The notes under the pieces: generated by a model | Databases searched by the model: none | Seen by the model: only the letters and a program-made list of their open reading frames with translations | Told to the model about the DNA's origin: nothing | Shown here: positions 21,955 to 34,800 of the stretch, piece by piece | Position numbering within the stretch: the first letter of the stretch is position 1 | How the letters are laid out: each line of letters opens with the position of its first letter | Assembly: GCA_019426215.1 (NCBI GenBank) | Contig: CM033396.1 | Coordinates: forward strand, 23,513,101 to 23,577,100 | DNA from: Buddleja alternifolia | Taxonomy: Eukaryota > Streptophyta > Magnoliopsida > Lamiales > Scrophulariaceae | Direction: 5' to 3' | DNA length: 64,000 nt | Position numbers and translations under genes: made by a program

Positions 21955-22576
21955 TAAAGGACCAAGTCAAAGAGGCTAGAACTCAAGAATTAAATAAATT
22001 AAATAGTTAATCACATATAATATGAATTAAAGATGTTATTATCAAAGAAATGTTTTGAGGGGAGAGTTACCTGGTGAAGCATATTACTATTATCCTATAT
22101 TTTAATCACAATAAAATTATAATAGAGATGATGAAAATTCCTACATTCAGACCATTAAAAATATTTTCTTGGATATAACCAAGAATGTCTATATCTCAGA
22201 GAAAGAGAGAGAAAGAAAGAGAGAGGATGCTTACAGTATTGTGAGTTTGGACTTTGGACTACATATCTCTTTTTATTTATTGATTAGCCGTTTCAGAACT
22301 TATTTTAGCATTTGACCAGCTTATTGCACTATAAATATAAGCATATTTTTGAGTGCATTGTTAGGGAAGGATTCCGCAATAGCTGAATTAGTCATTTGAT
22401 TTTTTAGTTTTCATATGGCATTGAAGTGTTCAGCTTGCACATTTCTTTGAAGCTTCCCTTCGAACGATTGTTTATGTTCTTTAACTAATGTTTTGGAGAT
22501 AATCATCTTGTACCACTCATCCTTTTCAGGAACAAGCCAAATACACTTTGGTTGCACGGGATCACTGTTATACAGG
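21955..22576. other. Unannotated spacer with a GA-rich tract
   Basis: AT-rich, no gene. A purine run of AGAGAAAGAGAGAG type lies at about 22197-22228, and a TATAAATATAAG sequence at about 22331. These could be chance features. Confidence 0.3.
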
Positions 22577-22847
22577 GGTTAATTGCAATTTACCTCCCCA
22601 TGTAAACAGTAAAGAGCCAAAAAAACCTGTGAGATAAAAAAGAGCAATTTACTTCCTCGTGAAAAAAAAGAAGCAATTTAGCTGCCCACGCGAGCCACTC
22701 GCGTGTTTTGTGAGTGATTATGCTATTTTTGTCTTTAAAATTTAAATGACAATTTTGGCACTAATCTATATGCCATTGGATTAATTATGTTACATCTCAA
22801 CTCCCAACATTAAATCCTACATATTTGTTAATTTGAATTGATGTGGG

Positions 22848-23290
22848 TAGAAATTAGCAATTGGGCCAAGCCTACAGGCCCAAGACTCAATGGACTTAAG
22901 GCCCTAGGAAGAGCTGGACCAAGGCCAGCATAAGCCCAACCCGACTTAACGTACCAAGAAGTGGCGAATTCATAAGAAGAAATTTGAGGTTAAGATCCAA
23001 TAAATTAATGAACTTATCATAGCAGGCCGAACATATCAAGCTGATTGGGCCTGATTCTCACAAGATCCAGCTGAATCTAGGGGCTTCGATTTATCCTGAT
23101 TAGCTACAGTTACCTTATGAAAACAGCAAAGGAGTATAGCTTTAATCCAACGACCATATCTAGTCAAGACCATCAAGCTTGTATAAATACTTGAATTGAA
23201 AGATGATTGAAATAACTTCAATTTTTTCGCAAGTACTCTCCTTATTTTTACGAATTATAACTCATATATTATTATATAAATTACTAGTAT
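22848..23290 (+). repeat. LTR-like fragment inside the long-TIR element
   Basis: Begins TGTGGGTAGAAATTAGCAAT, repeats GGGCC/GGCCC words, and has a TATAAATACTTGAATTG promoter-like block at about 23174. A related start, TGTGGGTGGAAATTAGCTAT, recurs at about 25229 next to the decayed Gypsy integrase, so this may be that family's LTR. Limits are approximate. Confidence 0.4.
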
Positions 23291-23376
23291 AATCTGACAC
23301 ACATAATGAAAAATAATAACTATAGATCTTGATAGAGATCAATGACTCACATTTAAGATCTTCTATTTAATATTTA

Positions 23377-23408
23377 TACATGATATATATATATATATAT
23401 ATCATGTA
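23377..23408. repeat. 32-bp perfect AT palindrome
   Basis: TACATG at the left end, an alternating AT core and CATGTA at the right end form a perfect inverted repeat. Confidence 0.9.
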
Positions 23409-24589
23409 CATATGTAACAAATCTAAAATTTTAGATCTCCAGACTGTCGGCACGACATCGACAACAAAGGGTGGTGGGGAAAGGTGGCGACTGGTTGTGG
23501 CAGTGAAGGGGGAAACTAGGTTTGTAGAAAGTGGGGGTAGCTAGGGTGGTTACAAGGACGAACGATAGCCGCAATGCCGGCTGGGGTTAGATCTGCGACG
23601 GGGGTTTGGGAGTTAGATCCCCGACATCGATGGGGCGTTGCTTGCGTGGACAACGAAAGTGACGAGGATTGCTTGCAAGGGTCGGGGTTGCTTGTAGGGA
23701 GGCGGCGGCAATGGCAGGTTGGGAGGGGTGGGTGATTTCGGGATGGTGTCGGCCATACAATGGAGTGGTTGTTGGGGAGGGTGGCGAGGGCTGCTCTGGA
23801 AGGACGACAATGATGGAAGTTTGGATGGATGGTGGTGGTGACTAGTGAGGATGGGATGGTGGTGGTGAGGGCAAAGTGTATTGAGTTTAGGATTATGGGA
23901 AGGAGATGGTTTTGGGGAAGAAGATGAAAAATAAAATAAACACTAAAATGTAAAATAAAACAAACACTAAAATGTAAAATAAAACAAAAAAAAAATATTG
24001 TGATTATCTTTGGAGATAAAGGTATTTTAGCCTTTATATTGCTTAAAATATGTCAAATATGTATAAGGGGCCAGTGTGCCTCTTTTTATCTTCATAGGGA
24101 GGTAAACTGTTTTTTGGCTTTTCATAGGATTTTTTTTGCACTTTCGATATTTCACTAGGAGGTATATTGCAATTATCCTCTATTACATATATTAAAAAAA
24201 AAATTGAATCATCATATTTCTTGGAATATATACCTATAAAAAAAAAGATAGAAGACCGTACACTTGTTAAACATTAAAAGTAATTAAAACTAATTAGTAT
24301 TTCATTTAATCGTCAAAGTAGAGTCAACTTTATTTTAGTTTCTCTTATTTTGGACGTTTATAGTATTTTTGTGAAAATAATATTATCAATTTGATAGTCG
24401 CAAATTACTAGATGTCAGATTTTGTTAAAAAACCTTATTTGAGGTTAATATACTTTATGTCTGGAATTTCAATTTACTATGGAGTCACTTGTACCACAAG
24501 TTGTATTATGCACAATCTCATTATATATAATTTAAATCTATAATTGGGATTCTTTATGTTCGCAAGTTTTCATTTACATTTGATAAACT

Positions 24590-25228
24590 CTCTTATATCA
24601 CAATTGACTATGGGACACGGTTGTGCATCGGGTATGACAATTATTGAATTCCGAGGTTGTGATCTTAAAAGTATTCCAAGTCAAAGAATACTTAAGTAGG
24701 TATGTTAATGATTCATAAAAACTTGCATGTACATTGCATACTCCTTAATGAATGTATCTTATTTCATGCGTATTGGTATGATGTACATTAATGAAAGTAT
24801 GTTAGTCCTCGTAGGGAACGAGTAAGCTAGATAGTCCAATCCAGAATTCCATATTAGTATTTATGTCATATTTGAAATTTCTATAGTCACGTAACCATGG
24901 GATTGATTCTCATGACTTGAGCCTCCATTTTTGTCTCGTGAGTCGCCACTTGATTTACCTTATGATTTAAGGAGAAACTTTGAGCAAACTATTTTTGGTA
25001 TAGTCCAGTTGTGTACGGAGACACGTCTTGCCAAGAAATGATTCATGAACGATCTTGTTGAATCATTACATCTCCTATGTCTTTCATATAACTTTGATTG
25101 TAGGAATCTCTTACCAGAGTTGAATATCTTAGCAGGCTTGAGGTTTCTTTGCATAGTTGATCAAAGTCAACATCATTTGTAATGGAATTGTAGAATTGAG
25201 TTATTAAGGCTTCGATTAGTATTCTCAC
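24590..25228 (+). repeat. Degenerate LTR related to 61826-62400
   Basis: GGGACACGGTTGTGCATCGG, then GGTTGTGATCTTAAAAGTATTCCAAG, shares order and many bases with GACATGGTCATGCATTGGG and CTGTGATCCCAAAGTTAGTTCCAAG at the right flank of Copia B. Both later contain TGATTCTCATGACTTGAG-like text. An old LTR family; boundaries are not definable by eye. Confidence 0.45.
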
Positions 25229-25261
25229 TAATGTGGGTGGAAATTAGCTATTTGGGCTAAG

Positions 25262-26210
25262 TGTGTATCCTAGGAAGAAGGAGATGATGTGCTAAGAGAA
25301 ATCAATGAGGGCTTATGCGGTAGCCACATAGGTGGAGCTGCCTTAACTGAAAAAGCTTTGAGAGCATAATACTTCTGGCCAATGCTAAAGGAAGATGAAG
25401 TAAAACTAGTGAAAAAATGTGAATAATGCCAGAGGCATGTCTCTTACATCAACATGCAGAAACAATGAGGTCTGTCGAGGTAATACATTTTTATGGGAAA
25501 ATGTGGTAATGTCGATTTGGCATACCCCGAGAGATCGCAGATGACAATGGAAGGCAAATCAGCAAAATAAAGCTGAAAAGCTGGTACAAATAGGAATTCA
25601 ACATTGTTTTAGCTCGCTGTCACATCCACAAACTAACACCCAAGTAGAAGTCACTATTAAAATTATAGTACAGGGGCCAAAAATCAGGTACACTTACTTC
25701 TCTTTCTAATATTTCATAGCTACAATATCCAATTTATTTATCCAGTTAAAGACAAAAAACTAACCCATCTGTGGAAAACATCAAAACCTCTGTCGAAAAA
25801 ACTGGAAGGAGTGAGAGGGAATTGGGTAGATGAGCTACAATCAGTATTGTGATCCTATAGGACCACACTAAAATCCTATCCACCTAGTTTATGGGACCGA
25901 AGCTGCTATGCATACGAAAATTTGAGAAAAGATGCACAGAGTCGGGTACTACCCAGAGCAGAACAAAGAAAGATTAAGGGTAGAGCTGGATATGATAGAG
26001 AAAGCAGAAGCAGGGCATATTTAATAATAGAGCAGTACAAACAGTGCTTCCAGAAGGAACATAGAATGAAAGTAAAGAGAAGAGAGTTGCAAGTTGGAGA
26101 CCTAGTGCTGACAAGAGTTAACACCTTACGCACTGTGATGGAGGCCAACTGAGAAGGACCATACAAGGTGATAAGGGTATTAGCAGGAGGAAGCTGATGG
26201 ACAACATGAG
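25262..26210 (+). pseudogene. Decayed Gypsy integrase (Tat-like)
   Basis: Plus-strand translation with stops and frameshifts. LREINEGLCGSHIGG and later YFWPMLKEDEVKLVKKCE match the integrase HHCC region. SLSHPQTNTQVEVTIKIIV matches the segment around the catalytic E. EQYKQCFQKEHRMKVKRREL, LQVGDLVLTRV and EGPYKVIRV match the C-terminal DNA-binding end. No intact domain remains. Copia A inserted about 130 bp further on (AATAT at 26332), so the rest of this element, if any, lies beyond 43460. Confidence 0.7.
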
Positions 26211-26336
26211 AAAGAAACTCTCTTGTCCCTGGAATATAATGAATTGAAGAAGTTCCGTGTTTAGAAACAACTGAAAACATGTAGTTAAGGCACATTTATC
26301 CATATTTACCTCTGACTATATAAACAATTTGAATAT

Positions 26337-28009
26337 TGTTAGGAATCCCGTACAGAAAAACAGAGAATTGCAGCGGAAGATTCGAGGATTCCTACCGGTA
26401 GATCACAAAGATAGATCTGATGATTTTTCCATGGGTTTCGGGAAAATTAGAATAAATAAACATACCCTTTTGATTCGTTTATTGATTCTGCAGAACAACA
26501 ATCCTCCAAGGGCTCCTATCTCTAAAGCTTCACGCGAAACGAGCCTTCCAAAGATCCCGAAACTCCTCCTTTTCTTGCTAGAGTGGACGGCTAGAGAGGA
26601 GAGAGGGGAGAGAGTTTTTTTTCCTTTTGTGTTGTGTAATCAAATTAGTTATCTTGTCATTTAGGGTTTTGTTCCACTGTATGAGTCCTATTTAAACTCA
26701 ACTAGCTTGTGGAACAAGTTGGAGGCTACTCCAAGAAACCCTAGAGTGGCCTCCCCTTAGGGCTTTCTTTTGGACTGGGTGGCCTTTTAATTTGCTTGTG
26801 CAATTTCTAGCCCATATGTATGTATTTAAATTTAAATTCAATTTAAATATAATATATACTAATAATTAATTCCAATTAATTAATATACTAATCAAATAAT
26901 TTAATCTAATCTAATTAAATTAATTATTTAATTAATTTATTTAATCTAATTAAATCAATCAGTCCATTTAATTCTTTCTAAAAGATTTACACAAAAAGAT
27001 ACATCTCGCTCGTTTCTTATAGCGCGACTCTTTAGGTTCGTTTCAATTGGCAAAGGGAGGAATTACCCAAGGATGCGAGTGTCACCTAGGCAGACCCGTG
27101 GACTCACATCATAACCCAATTGAGTACGAAATGAATGAATCATTTTACGAACCTCTTGATCATAAATGCCGTATGAGTATAAGCCCTTCACTGACGTATC
27201 CCGATCAAGTGAGAGTCATGGAAAATGTCAAACTCACTAAACTTGATACTGTGCATTAGATTATAGCATAATGAAATTCCTAAACTACCCTCAATGTCCC
27301 ACACAAGTTAGTTGTTTATGCTTTGGCCAAAAACTTATAATTTCATTAGCCTATAATTGCACAGGATACTTTCTCGTTTACTATCGAGACAGTGAATCCC
27401 ATCTTGGCGATCACTGATCAACTGCTACTTGTCTTATTGATATCGCACTTCGAGGTCGACCCCACCGACGGGTAATATGGGCTTAACTACTCTGGTAACA
27501 GATCCAACAATACAAGCACATTGATCATGAACCCTCAGGTCTATGGCTCACACATACTATTATGATCAGTAATCCAATCATTGACAGTCACTGAGTAAAT
27601 ACCCATGTGATCGGATTACTACGAGCCGTGTTCGAATATGTCAATTTCATTGACATATCTATGATACTTGCTCCCACTATCCCTTTAGTGTTCGACTGGC
27701 ACTCATCGTCAGAGCATGTGTCATACAAGTCGAATCTTAATGCCCAATTAAGATTCTTTGACTTGCGAACCCTTTGAAGTGATAAGGTGTAAGGCTCTTC
27801 CCATGTCACGTCTTTATTTCATAAAAGGCAAAGAGTTAAACCTTTATTCACATGGACTATATGTTCAATACTTATTTAGATGCCATAAAGATTTATATGA
27901 ACAAAATACAGATGCCTTTATTAATTTTATTTCAATAGTTTGTACAACATAATAAGATACCCTAATCTAACTATTTGTCCTCATTGGCATCTAGGGCATA
28001 TACCTAACA
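26337..28009 (-). repeat. 3' LTR of Copia A
   Basis: TG..CA bounded in the printed strand (TGTTAGGAATCCC ... TATACCTAACA). Matches 41812-43459 with scattered substitutions and one small indel near 27350-27385 where this copy is longer. Confidence 0.92.
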
Positions 28010-28022
28010 ATCTCCTACTTGC
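28010..28022 (-). other. Polypurine tract of Copia A
   Basis: On the minus strand GCAAGTAGGAGAT directly precedes the 3' LTR. Confidence 0.75.
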
Positions 28023-28024
28023 AC

Positions 28025-28588
28025 TTAATGCCAATCGCTTTGGTATCTTATACCCATCTTTTCAAGATGTTGCTCTAGCACCGCCTGCGCTAATGGCTTA
28101 GTGAGTGGGTCAGCTACGTTATCAGCTGAGGCTATTTTCTGCACGGCGATGTCGCCTCTTCCAACGATTTCTCGAATTATGTGATATCTCCTCTCTATGT
28201 GTTTGGATTTGTTGTGAGACCTTGGTTCCTTTGCTTGTGCGATGGCTCCGTTGTTGTCACACCATAGTGGCAACGGAAGCTCCATGCTAGGAACAACTTG
28301 AAGTTCAGTAATGAACTTCTTTATCCAAACAGCCTCCTTAGCCGCCTCCGAGGCTGCCACATATTCAGCTTCGGTGGTCGAATCGACAGTTGTGCTTTGC
28401 TTGGAACTTTTCCAGGACATTGGTCCACCGTTTAAAGTGAATATGAACCCATAAGTGGATTTTCGATCATCGATGTCAGATTGGAAATCTGAATCAGTAT
28501 AACCATCCACTTTCATTTCTCCATTGCCATATGTGAGGATCATATCTTTAGTTCTTCTCAAGTACTTTAAGATTGATTTCACGGCCAT
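28025..28588 (-). pseudogene. Copia A RNase H region
   Basis: 187-aa open stretch: MAVKSILKYLRRTKDMILTY, DGYTDSDFQSDIDDRKST, STTEAEYVAASEAAKEAVW, WCDNNGAIAQAKEP and the terminal NVADPLTKPLAQ. This is the canonical Copia RNase H with its D, E and D acidic positions present. It ends 16 nt before the LTR. It is separated from the RT by an in-frame stop (TAG just upstream of MAVK), so it is part of a broken polyprotein rather than a gene. Confidence 0.85.
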
Positions 28589-28594
28589 CTAATG

Positions 28595-29285
28595 TTCATT
28601 GCCTAGGTTAGCTTGAAACCTACTTACCACGCTCACAGCGTATGCAAGATCTGGTCTAGTGCATAACATCGCGTACATAAGACTTCCCACTGCCGAGGCA
28701 TAGGGGATGGTACTCATTTCTCATCGATCTTCCTCACTTTGAGGACTCATCTTTTTGGAGAGATGAATTCCATGTCTCATGGGCAAAAGACCTCTTTTAG
28801 AATTTTCCATCCCAAATCGCTTTAGGACCTTTTCTAAGTAGAGGGCTTGGGAGAGACCTATTGTCTTATTCGATCTATCCCTGTAGATTCGAATTCCTAG
28901 GACATAGGTGGCTTCTCCTAAGTTTTTCATGGAGAATGTGCTTGAAAGCCATGTCTTAACCGAAGTTAGCAAACCTGTATCATTCCCTATAAGTAGAATG
29001 TCGTCCACGTATAGTACCAGGAATGATATCTTGCTCCCACTGACCCTTTTGTAGACACATGGTTCATCCTCGTTTTTTATAAAGCCGTTGTTTCGTACTT
29101 CTTCATCAAAACGAAGGTTCCAACTGCGAGAGGCCTGCTTCAGTCCATAAATGGACCTATTTAACTTGCAGACCTTATGAGAATCGTTATTGGATATGAA
29201 ACCTTTGGGCTGCTTTATATAGATATCCTCCTCGAGGAATCCATTTAGGAAGGCGGTTTCACATCCATTTGCCAGATTTCATAAT
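28595..29285 (-). pseudogene. Copia A reverse transcriptase, C-terminal half
   Basis: In the frame after the break at about 29250: [39 protein letters not shown], then the catalytic LVLYVDDILLIGND, LGIRIYRDRSNKTIGLSQA and MRHGIHLSKKMSP. The YVDD box is intact. A stop follows SEEDR near 28721, and the SLMYAMLCTRPDLAYAVSV segment continues in sequence after it. Confidence 0.85.
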
Positions 29286-30663
29286 CCAGGTATGCAACTA
29301 TTGAAAGTAGAATTCTAATGGATTTGATCATAGCTACTGGTGAAAAGGTTTCCTCATAGTCAATGCCCTCCTTCTGACTATACCCTTTCGCCACTAGCCT
29401 GGCCTTATAGGTGTCCACCTTGCCATCCGGACCTATCTTTCTCTTATAGATCCATTTGCATCCAATAGGTACAATACCTTTGGGAGGATCTACTAGATTC
29501 CAGACTTGGTTCGAATACATCGAATCCATTTCCACTTTCATAGCTTCATGCCATTTCGAAGAATCCATATTCATCATCGCCTGGTCATAACTAGAGGGAT
29601 CGTCTCCATGGTTTCCTTCTGCTACTACATGCAAATTATGCTCTCCTTGTAGCAGAGAACCATATCTCGCAAATGGTTGAGATACTCTAGTAGACCTGCG
29701 CACTGATGGTTGTGTCGTTTCTAGGTCGGGTTGGGTCTCTTGAACAGTGTCTTCCACAGGGGATTCATTTTGCTCTTGTAGAACAATACTTCTACCAGTT
29801 CCTCCTTCTCGAATGAATTCTTCTTCGAGAAAGATTGCCTGTAAGGCAACATTGATTCTCTGATCATCGGGAAGGTAGAAAAGGTATCCCATGGAATCCT
29901 CGGGATATCCAACGAATCGCCCTATCATGGACCTAGCCTCCAATTTCTCTGCCTTGGTCTTTTTCACATAAGCTGGGCAACCCCATATTCTTATGTGTTT
30001 CAGATTAGGCTTCCTTGCACGCCATATCTGATATGGTGTTCCAGAAACAGATTTGGACGGACATCTATTCAAAATATGAGTAGCTGTAAGCAGCGCGTTT
30101 CTCCACAGTGAAATGGGCAAATCTGTGTAGCTGAGCATGGATCGAACCATGTCCAATAGTGTTCTATTCCTTCGTTCTGCTACGTCATTCAATTGTGGAG
30201 TTGCTGGAGGAGTAAGCTGTAACAGTATGCCATGTTCTCGAAGGAACTGGTCAAACTCTACACTCATATATTCGCCACCGCGGTCAGACCGAAGTGTCTT
30301 TATATGATGCTCGGCTTGATTTTCGACTAAAGTCTTGAATTCAATGAATTTCTCCAATGATTCAGACTTGTACTTCATTAAATACACGTAGCCATACCTA
30401 GAATGGTCATCGGTAAATGTGATGAAGTACTGAAAACCACCGCGGGCCATATTTCCAAATGGTCCACACACATCAGTATGAACTAGACCTAAGACTTCTG
30501 TGGCTCTTTCAAAATTCCCTGTGAAGGGGGACTTGGTCATTTTGCCTTGGATACAAGACTCACAAGTGGGATAGGGATTTGATCCCAATGAGTCTATGAC
30601 TCTATCCTTTTCTAACTCGTGTAGTCTTTGGCCCCCGACATGACCTAGTCTTAAGTGCCACAA
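29245..30663 (-). pseudogene. Copia A integrase and N-terminal reverse transcriptase
   Basis: 472-aa open stretch. GAG-pre-integrase: [19 protein letters not shown] with [14 protein letters not shown]. Integrase core: [10 protein letters not shown] (D), [12 protein letters not shown] (D) and [15 protein letters not shown] (E), so the DDE triad is kept; the usual N-G before VAER is N-D. A proline/Ser linker leads to [42 protein letters not shown]. It ends MDVKPPS-stop, where relatives read MDVKTAFLNG. One missing A in the AAAACC run near 29262 explains the shift. A stop separates it from the upstream gag-protease frame. Confidence 0.88.
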
Positions 30664-31922
30664 CTATCTCAAGTTTGTACCATACATTCTGCGTTTTCTT
30701 GTTACAGCGTTAATATTACAATCATTTTGGACATTAATATAATATAAACCATTTATTAAAGATGCATTGCCAACACATTCATTTCTAAAATAAATGTCAC
30801 AAGAATTGTTCATAAAGGAAAATAAATAACCTTTCCTGACTAAAACAGGAATTGAAACAATATTCTTAAGCCCGTTGGGCAAAACAAGGCAATTGTCTAA
30901 ATATAATAAATGTCCAGATGATAAACTAAAGGAAGTGGTGCCAATGTGTGAGGCTGCCACACTATGACCGCTGCCAACATTGATCATCACTTCACCATGC
31001 TCCAACTTCTTACTTCTTTCCAGCTCCTGATTCATAACACATATGTGAGCACTAGCCCTAGAGTCTAGAATCCAGGAAGTTGAAAATATGGTAATAGAAC
31101 AATTTGTTTCTAAAACACTAAGTTCTATACCTGAAGTAATTTCTACTTTCAGCTTAGGGTAGTCATTTTTCCAGTTGTCCACCTCTTGGCAGTGAATACA
31201 TGTTCTTACAATCCTTGGGCGCTTCTTTCCCCTTCTATGGTTATCAGAGGTAATGCCGAGCAGTCCACTTAGAGGTGAATCATCTTCCAATTCCCTTCTC
31301 ATGAGAGCTTGTATGTAAACAAGTCTGTCTTTAAGATCCATTAAGGAACCTCCCAGGTCATCAACTTCAAAGGCAGTGACAAAAGTAGAAAAGGACTTGG
31401 GAAGAGATTGAAGAATAAGGTTTACTTGTAGATGAAAATCCATGAAACTTCCCAGAGTCTGGAGTCTTCCAATCATGGATATCATGTTCATAACATGACT
31501 TGCTACTTCATCATTTTCTCCCATTCTTGCTTGGAAAAGTTCCTTTGATAAATAATATCGAATTGGTTTTCCATGTTCCCCGGACATTTTCTCCAAATGA
31601 AGTATGATGGATTTGGGATTCGCCATGTCCAAATGAATATATCTCAATTGCTCATTGACTTCAACATGTAACTGGTGACCTTTTGAGCATCAGAATTCCA
31701 TTTCTTGTTAATTTTGAGAACAGGTGTTCCATTTTCAGCCCCAGGGAAAGTTGGACCATCTTGTTCTAAAATATGCTCAAGTGATTTCTTTCTGAGACCA
31801 GCTCTTAGCTTCTTGACCCAGTCACTGTAGTTTGGTCCAGTGAGGACATTTTTCTCAAACATCTTTAACAATGAGTTATTAACCATTTTGAGAGAGATAA
31901 TATAACTGCAGAAAACAACCAA
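30664..31922 (-). pseudogene. Copia A gag and protease, frameshifted
   Basis: Gag starts with MVNNSLLKMFEKNVLTGPNY at 31886 and runs to VTSYMLKSMSN at about 31644, where the frame breaks. It resumes as IILHLEKMSGEHGKPIRYYL down to 30664. The nucleic-acid-binding knuckle is worn (CIHCQEVDNWKNDYPK lacks the H and last C). The protease site reads WILDSRASAHIC, where active copies have D-S-G, so proteolysis should be lost. The tail (LVLPNGLKNIVSIPVLVRKG, LYYINVQND) joins the integrase region. Confidence 0.82.
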
Positions 31923-32776
31923 GATTCAATTAGATAATTATGTTGTACCCAAGTAAAAATTAGGACTTTAATTTTTGACTTGGCTCCTAGTACATTTTTC
32001 GAACCATTACACTCCCACTGCAATGAACAAAAATCTCGTTGGAAAGATTTCATAGTGAGTGATTGAGTTCTTCAAAAATTTCAATGAGTTGCAATCTGTA
32101 ACGATGTATGGCTCATTGGAACTTTTGAAGTGACATGCCATGTCAACCAGTCCTATTGATGATTCAATCTACCTTTGGCTCATGGATCACTCAACCTCAG
32201 CTTGTAACGAAATACTGGTGGTGATCCATCTAAGTACTTTCCCATCAACTCCTATCGATCTAACAGTTGAATCTTATCTTGCAACTTGTAACGGTGATAT
32301 GGGATAAGATTTGCTTCGACCGATGGCATCAAATGCACTTGAAGAGATATGGATTATGAATTAATGCATAACCCCCATTAGTCGGGACGATGCCATGTAT
32401 AACTCATAATCCCATCTTTTCTAAGTTTGATGGAGAGCCAGGATATCCAATATCTCTTACTTACTTAGTATTTAAAGTGGGAGAATTTTGAAAAATTAAG
32501 GTCTCACTTTGCACATTAATTTATTACGCGCATATATGGATTATAATCATGCATGCATAGAAAAACCTAGTTATTCTAACAACATGCATTTCCATGGACA
32601 TTCTAGATTGATCTAAGCCAATAGATCAATCAGGGGGATAGGGGTCTATAATCAATCTAATTTCTAATAGATCTTCGGGCTCCAAGCTAGAAAAGGTCCT
32701 ACCTCTATTTTACACAACTCAGAAAGCACCCTATACATTATACTACTAAAATTAAAAGTACAAACTGGGGGGCAAT
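31923..32776 (-). other. Copia A leader, part next to gag
   Basis: No ORF of interest. It carries recurring GTAACGG / CAACTTGTAACG phrases that also appear in the Copia B leader (about 48560-48900), so it is conserved between the two elements. Ends at the GCAAT target of Gypsy A. Confidence 0.6.
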
Positions 32777-34623
32777 TGATAGGGTGTGAATTTACATGTT
32801 TTAGAGCCTCATATTTATTGGATTTATATTGGTTTATGCATGATTTATACCACATTTGCGTTTAATTTGTGTGCTTATAGAGTAAAGGTGGAAAATCACT
32901 ACAATAGAGGAATAGCGCACGCAAATACAGAATTTATGCATATTTTGAGTTCGAATTTGAGGACGTATCCTTCAACAAAGTTGTTTATCTATGTGTTATC
33001 TTCACTTGGAAACTTGAATCATCCAAATCGGAGGTATGTGGAGAGAGTTATGAAGGAAATACAATTGTTGCGCCGAACAGAGAAGTACATGTGCCAGGAT
33101 ACGCCCCAACGCCCTCCTAGTCATGCCTAGGCGTGGATAGTCCAAATGTTACTCCTTTTCAGCCTAAATTCCAGCATTATATGATGGGTAGGAATCAATT
33201 TTGGCCATAATTCAGCACATGTGTTGAGGGGTTGTCATAAGTGTGTTTCTTGGTAGATTTACTTTATGGGCGCCAAATCAGAAACAACCTCCATGTTGAA
33301 ACATAATTTCGGTATACTTAGAAAACGAATTGGATAAAGTGTCCTTTTGTAAAGTTGTATATCTATGTCATATCTGCACATGGGGACTTGAATCATCTAA
33401 TTCGGAGATTTGTGGAGAAGGTTATGAGGAAAATACTAAGACTGTGCTGGAAAGCAAGAAAATGGCAGCGGCATGTGTTTTGTTGAAGTTTTCACATGGT
33501 TATGCTTGGTGGAATGCTTAAGGGACGAAAGTTCAGCATTTTTTAGCTGGTTGGAATCTTAAAATCCAAACTTTAAGCATCACCTTAGGTAGAATTCTCA
33601 TTGGGGAACTTTAATGGGAATTCTTAATGCATACTTTAGTGGAATTTTGGCTATAAAAGGAGGGGGAACCCATACTCTTCAGGATTCACTATCAATTTCA
33701 GATTCTTGGAGAAGAGGAGGAGGAAGTGACCGATCCATAGAGAAGAAAAGAAGGGAGAGAGAAGGATTCTTGATTCATCATCATCATTGGAGAAGGAAGA
33801 TTCAATTGAAGTTCCATCATTATTCACTTTTGAGGGAGTTTTTATAGCTTTTCATTTCAATTATGTCTATAAACATGTGTATTAATTCATTTATGTTTTT
33901 CATATTATCCATTATGAACTAAATTCATAAGACTAGGGCCATGTAAGGCCAAATTGTGATATATGCTTATAATAGATGATTGTTGAGGTTGTTCTTATAT
34001 TGTTATGTGATGTGAATTTGTGTTTTTGCCTATCGTGCGTATACTTGATCACTATATGTTAGAATCTTATGCCTAGGTTAATATTTCGGGAGAAAATTGA
34101 CTTAGGGTGCAAGAAATTCACATCATGACCTGTAACTAATGAGGAATTGCCCTAGACATAGGTAAAGATTCCCGGGTGAAGTTGTTCGATTCAAATCGAG
34201 TGAACTCTAGTACGTTAATGCATGTTTAGTGGTTAGATTTCTGGATAGGAATATTTGGGAAATCACGATCTAAGCATAGGAGTTTATACGCGAGACATCG
34301 GTTATTCTCTACCCTCGGAGTTCTCACCATAACAATATAAGCGTAATCCTTCAACTAGAATCTTTATAAGTATAATTGATCAATTTGAACCTAGCATGTG
34401 CCTTAGTCTCCCTTTATACTTTGTGTAAAATCAATTGTGTAATCTTGTTTTTATTGTATGCATTTTACCTATAATTTACTTTAATTATATTTGTTCTTTT
34501 TTCGTTAAAATCATAAACTAAAATTCAAGTCTCCGTGGTTCGACAACCCGGACTTTTAGTCCACTTATTACTACACACGACTAGTGCACTTGCTACAATA
34601 GCACGTTAGCTTTTAGCGTGTCA
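32777..34623 (+). repeat. 5' LTR of Gypsy A
   Basis: Begins TGATAGGGTGTGAATTTACA and ends TTAGCGTGTCA. A TATAAAAGG sequence at about 33653 is a plausible LTR TATA box. The chance ORFs at 32786-33130 and 33614-33847 recur in the other LTR and are not genes. Confidence 0.92.
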
Positions 34624-34627
34624 AGTT

Positions 34628-34649
34628 TTTGGCGCCGTTGCCGGGGACT
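34628..34649 (+). other. Primer binding site of Gypsy A
   Basis: TTGGCGCCGTTGCCGGGGAC starts a few bases after the LTR end; it is complementary to a plant tRNA-Asp 3' end by known Athila/Tat convention. Confidence 0.85.
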
Positions 34650-34800
34650 TGTTTATTTTGAGTTTTTGATTTTCTTTTTGCTTTTGTTTTCTTTTACGTT
34701 TCCATAATTTTAGTCTTTCCTTTATTTACTTGCTTTCCTTTTGTTTTCGTGCTCTTCTAATTTCATTATTGTGTTTACTTGTTAGGTTCTTGTGTGGTGC

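Larger units (their letters stand above)
22577..24178. mobile_element. Long-TIR element, probably MULE-type, non-coding
   Basis: The ends are inverted copies: GGTTAATTGCAATTTACCTC (left) versus GGATAATTGCAATATACCTC (right, minus strand). Further shared text includes AAAAGCCAAAAAAC and AGTTTACCTCCC. The flanks TGTTATACA and TCTATTACA agree at 6 of 9 positions, a possible worn 9-bp duplication. No transposase. The interior holds a degenerate LTR-like block and a G-rich stretch (about 23455-23880, GGTGGTGG-type) that may be captured or simple sequence. A palindrome CACGCGAG-CCA-CTCGCGTG lies at about 22687-22705. Confidence 0.55.

Noticed and set aside
23455..23880. Gene fragment in the G-rich stretch inside the long-TIR element
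   Set aside because: The translation is proline- or glycine-rich low complexity with no recognisable domain; a captured fragment cannot be shown without a search.
32786..33130. 114-aa ORF repeated at 39082-39426
   Set aside because: It is LTR sequence duplicated with the element; no recognised domain and no expected LTR protein.
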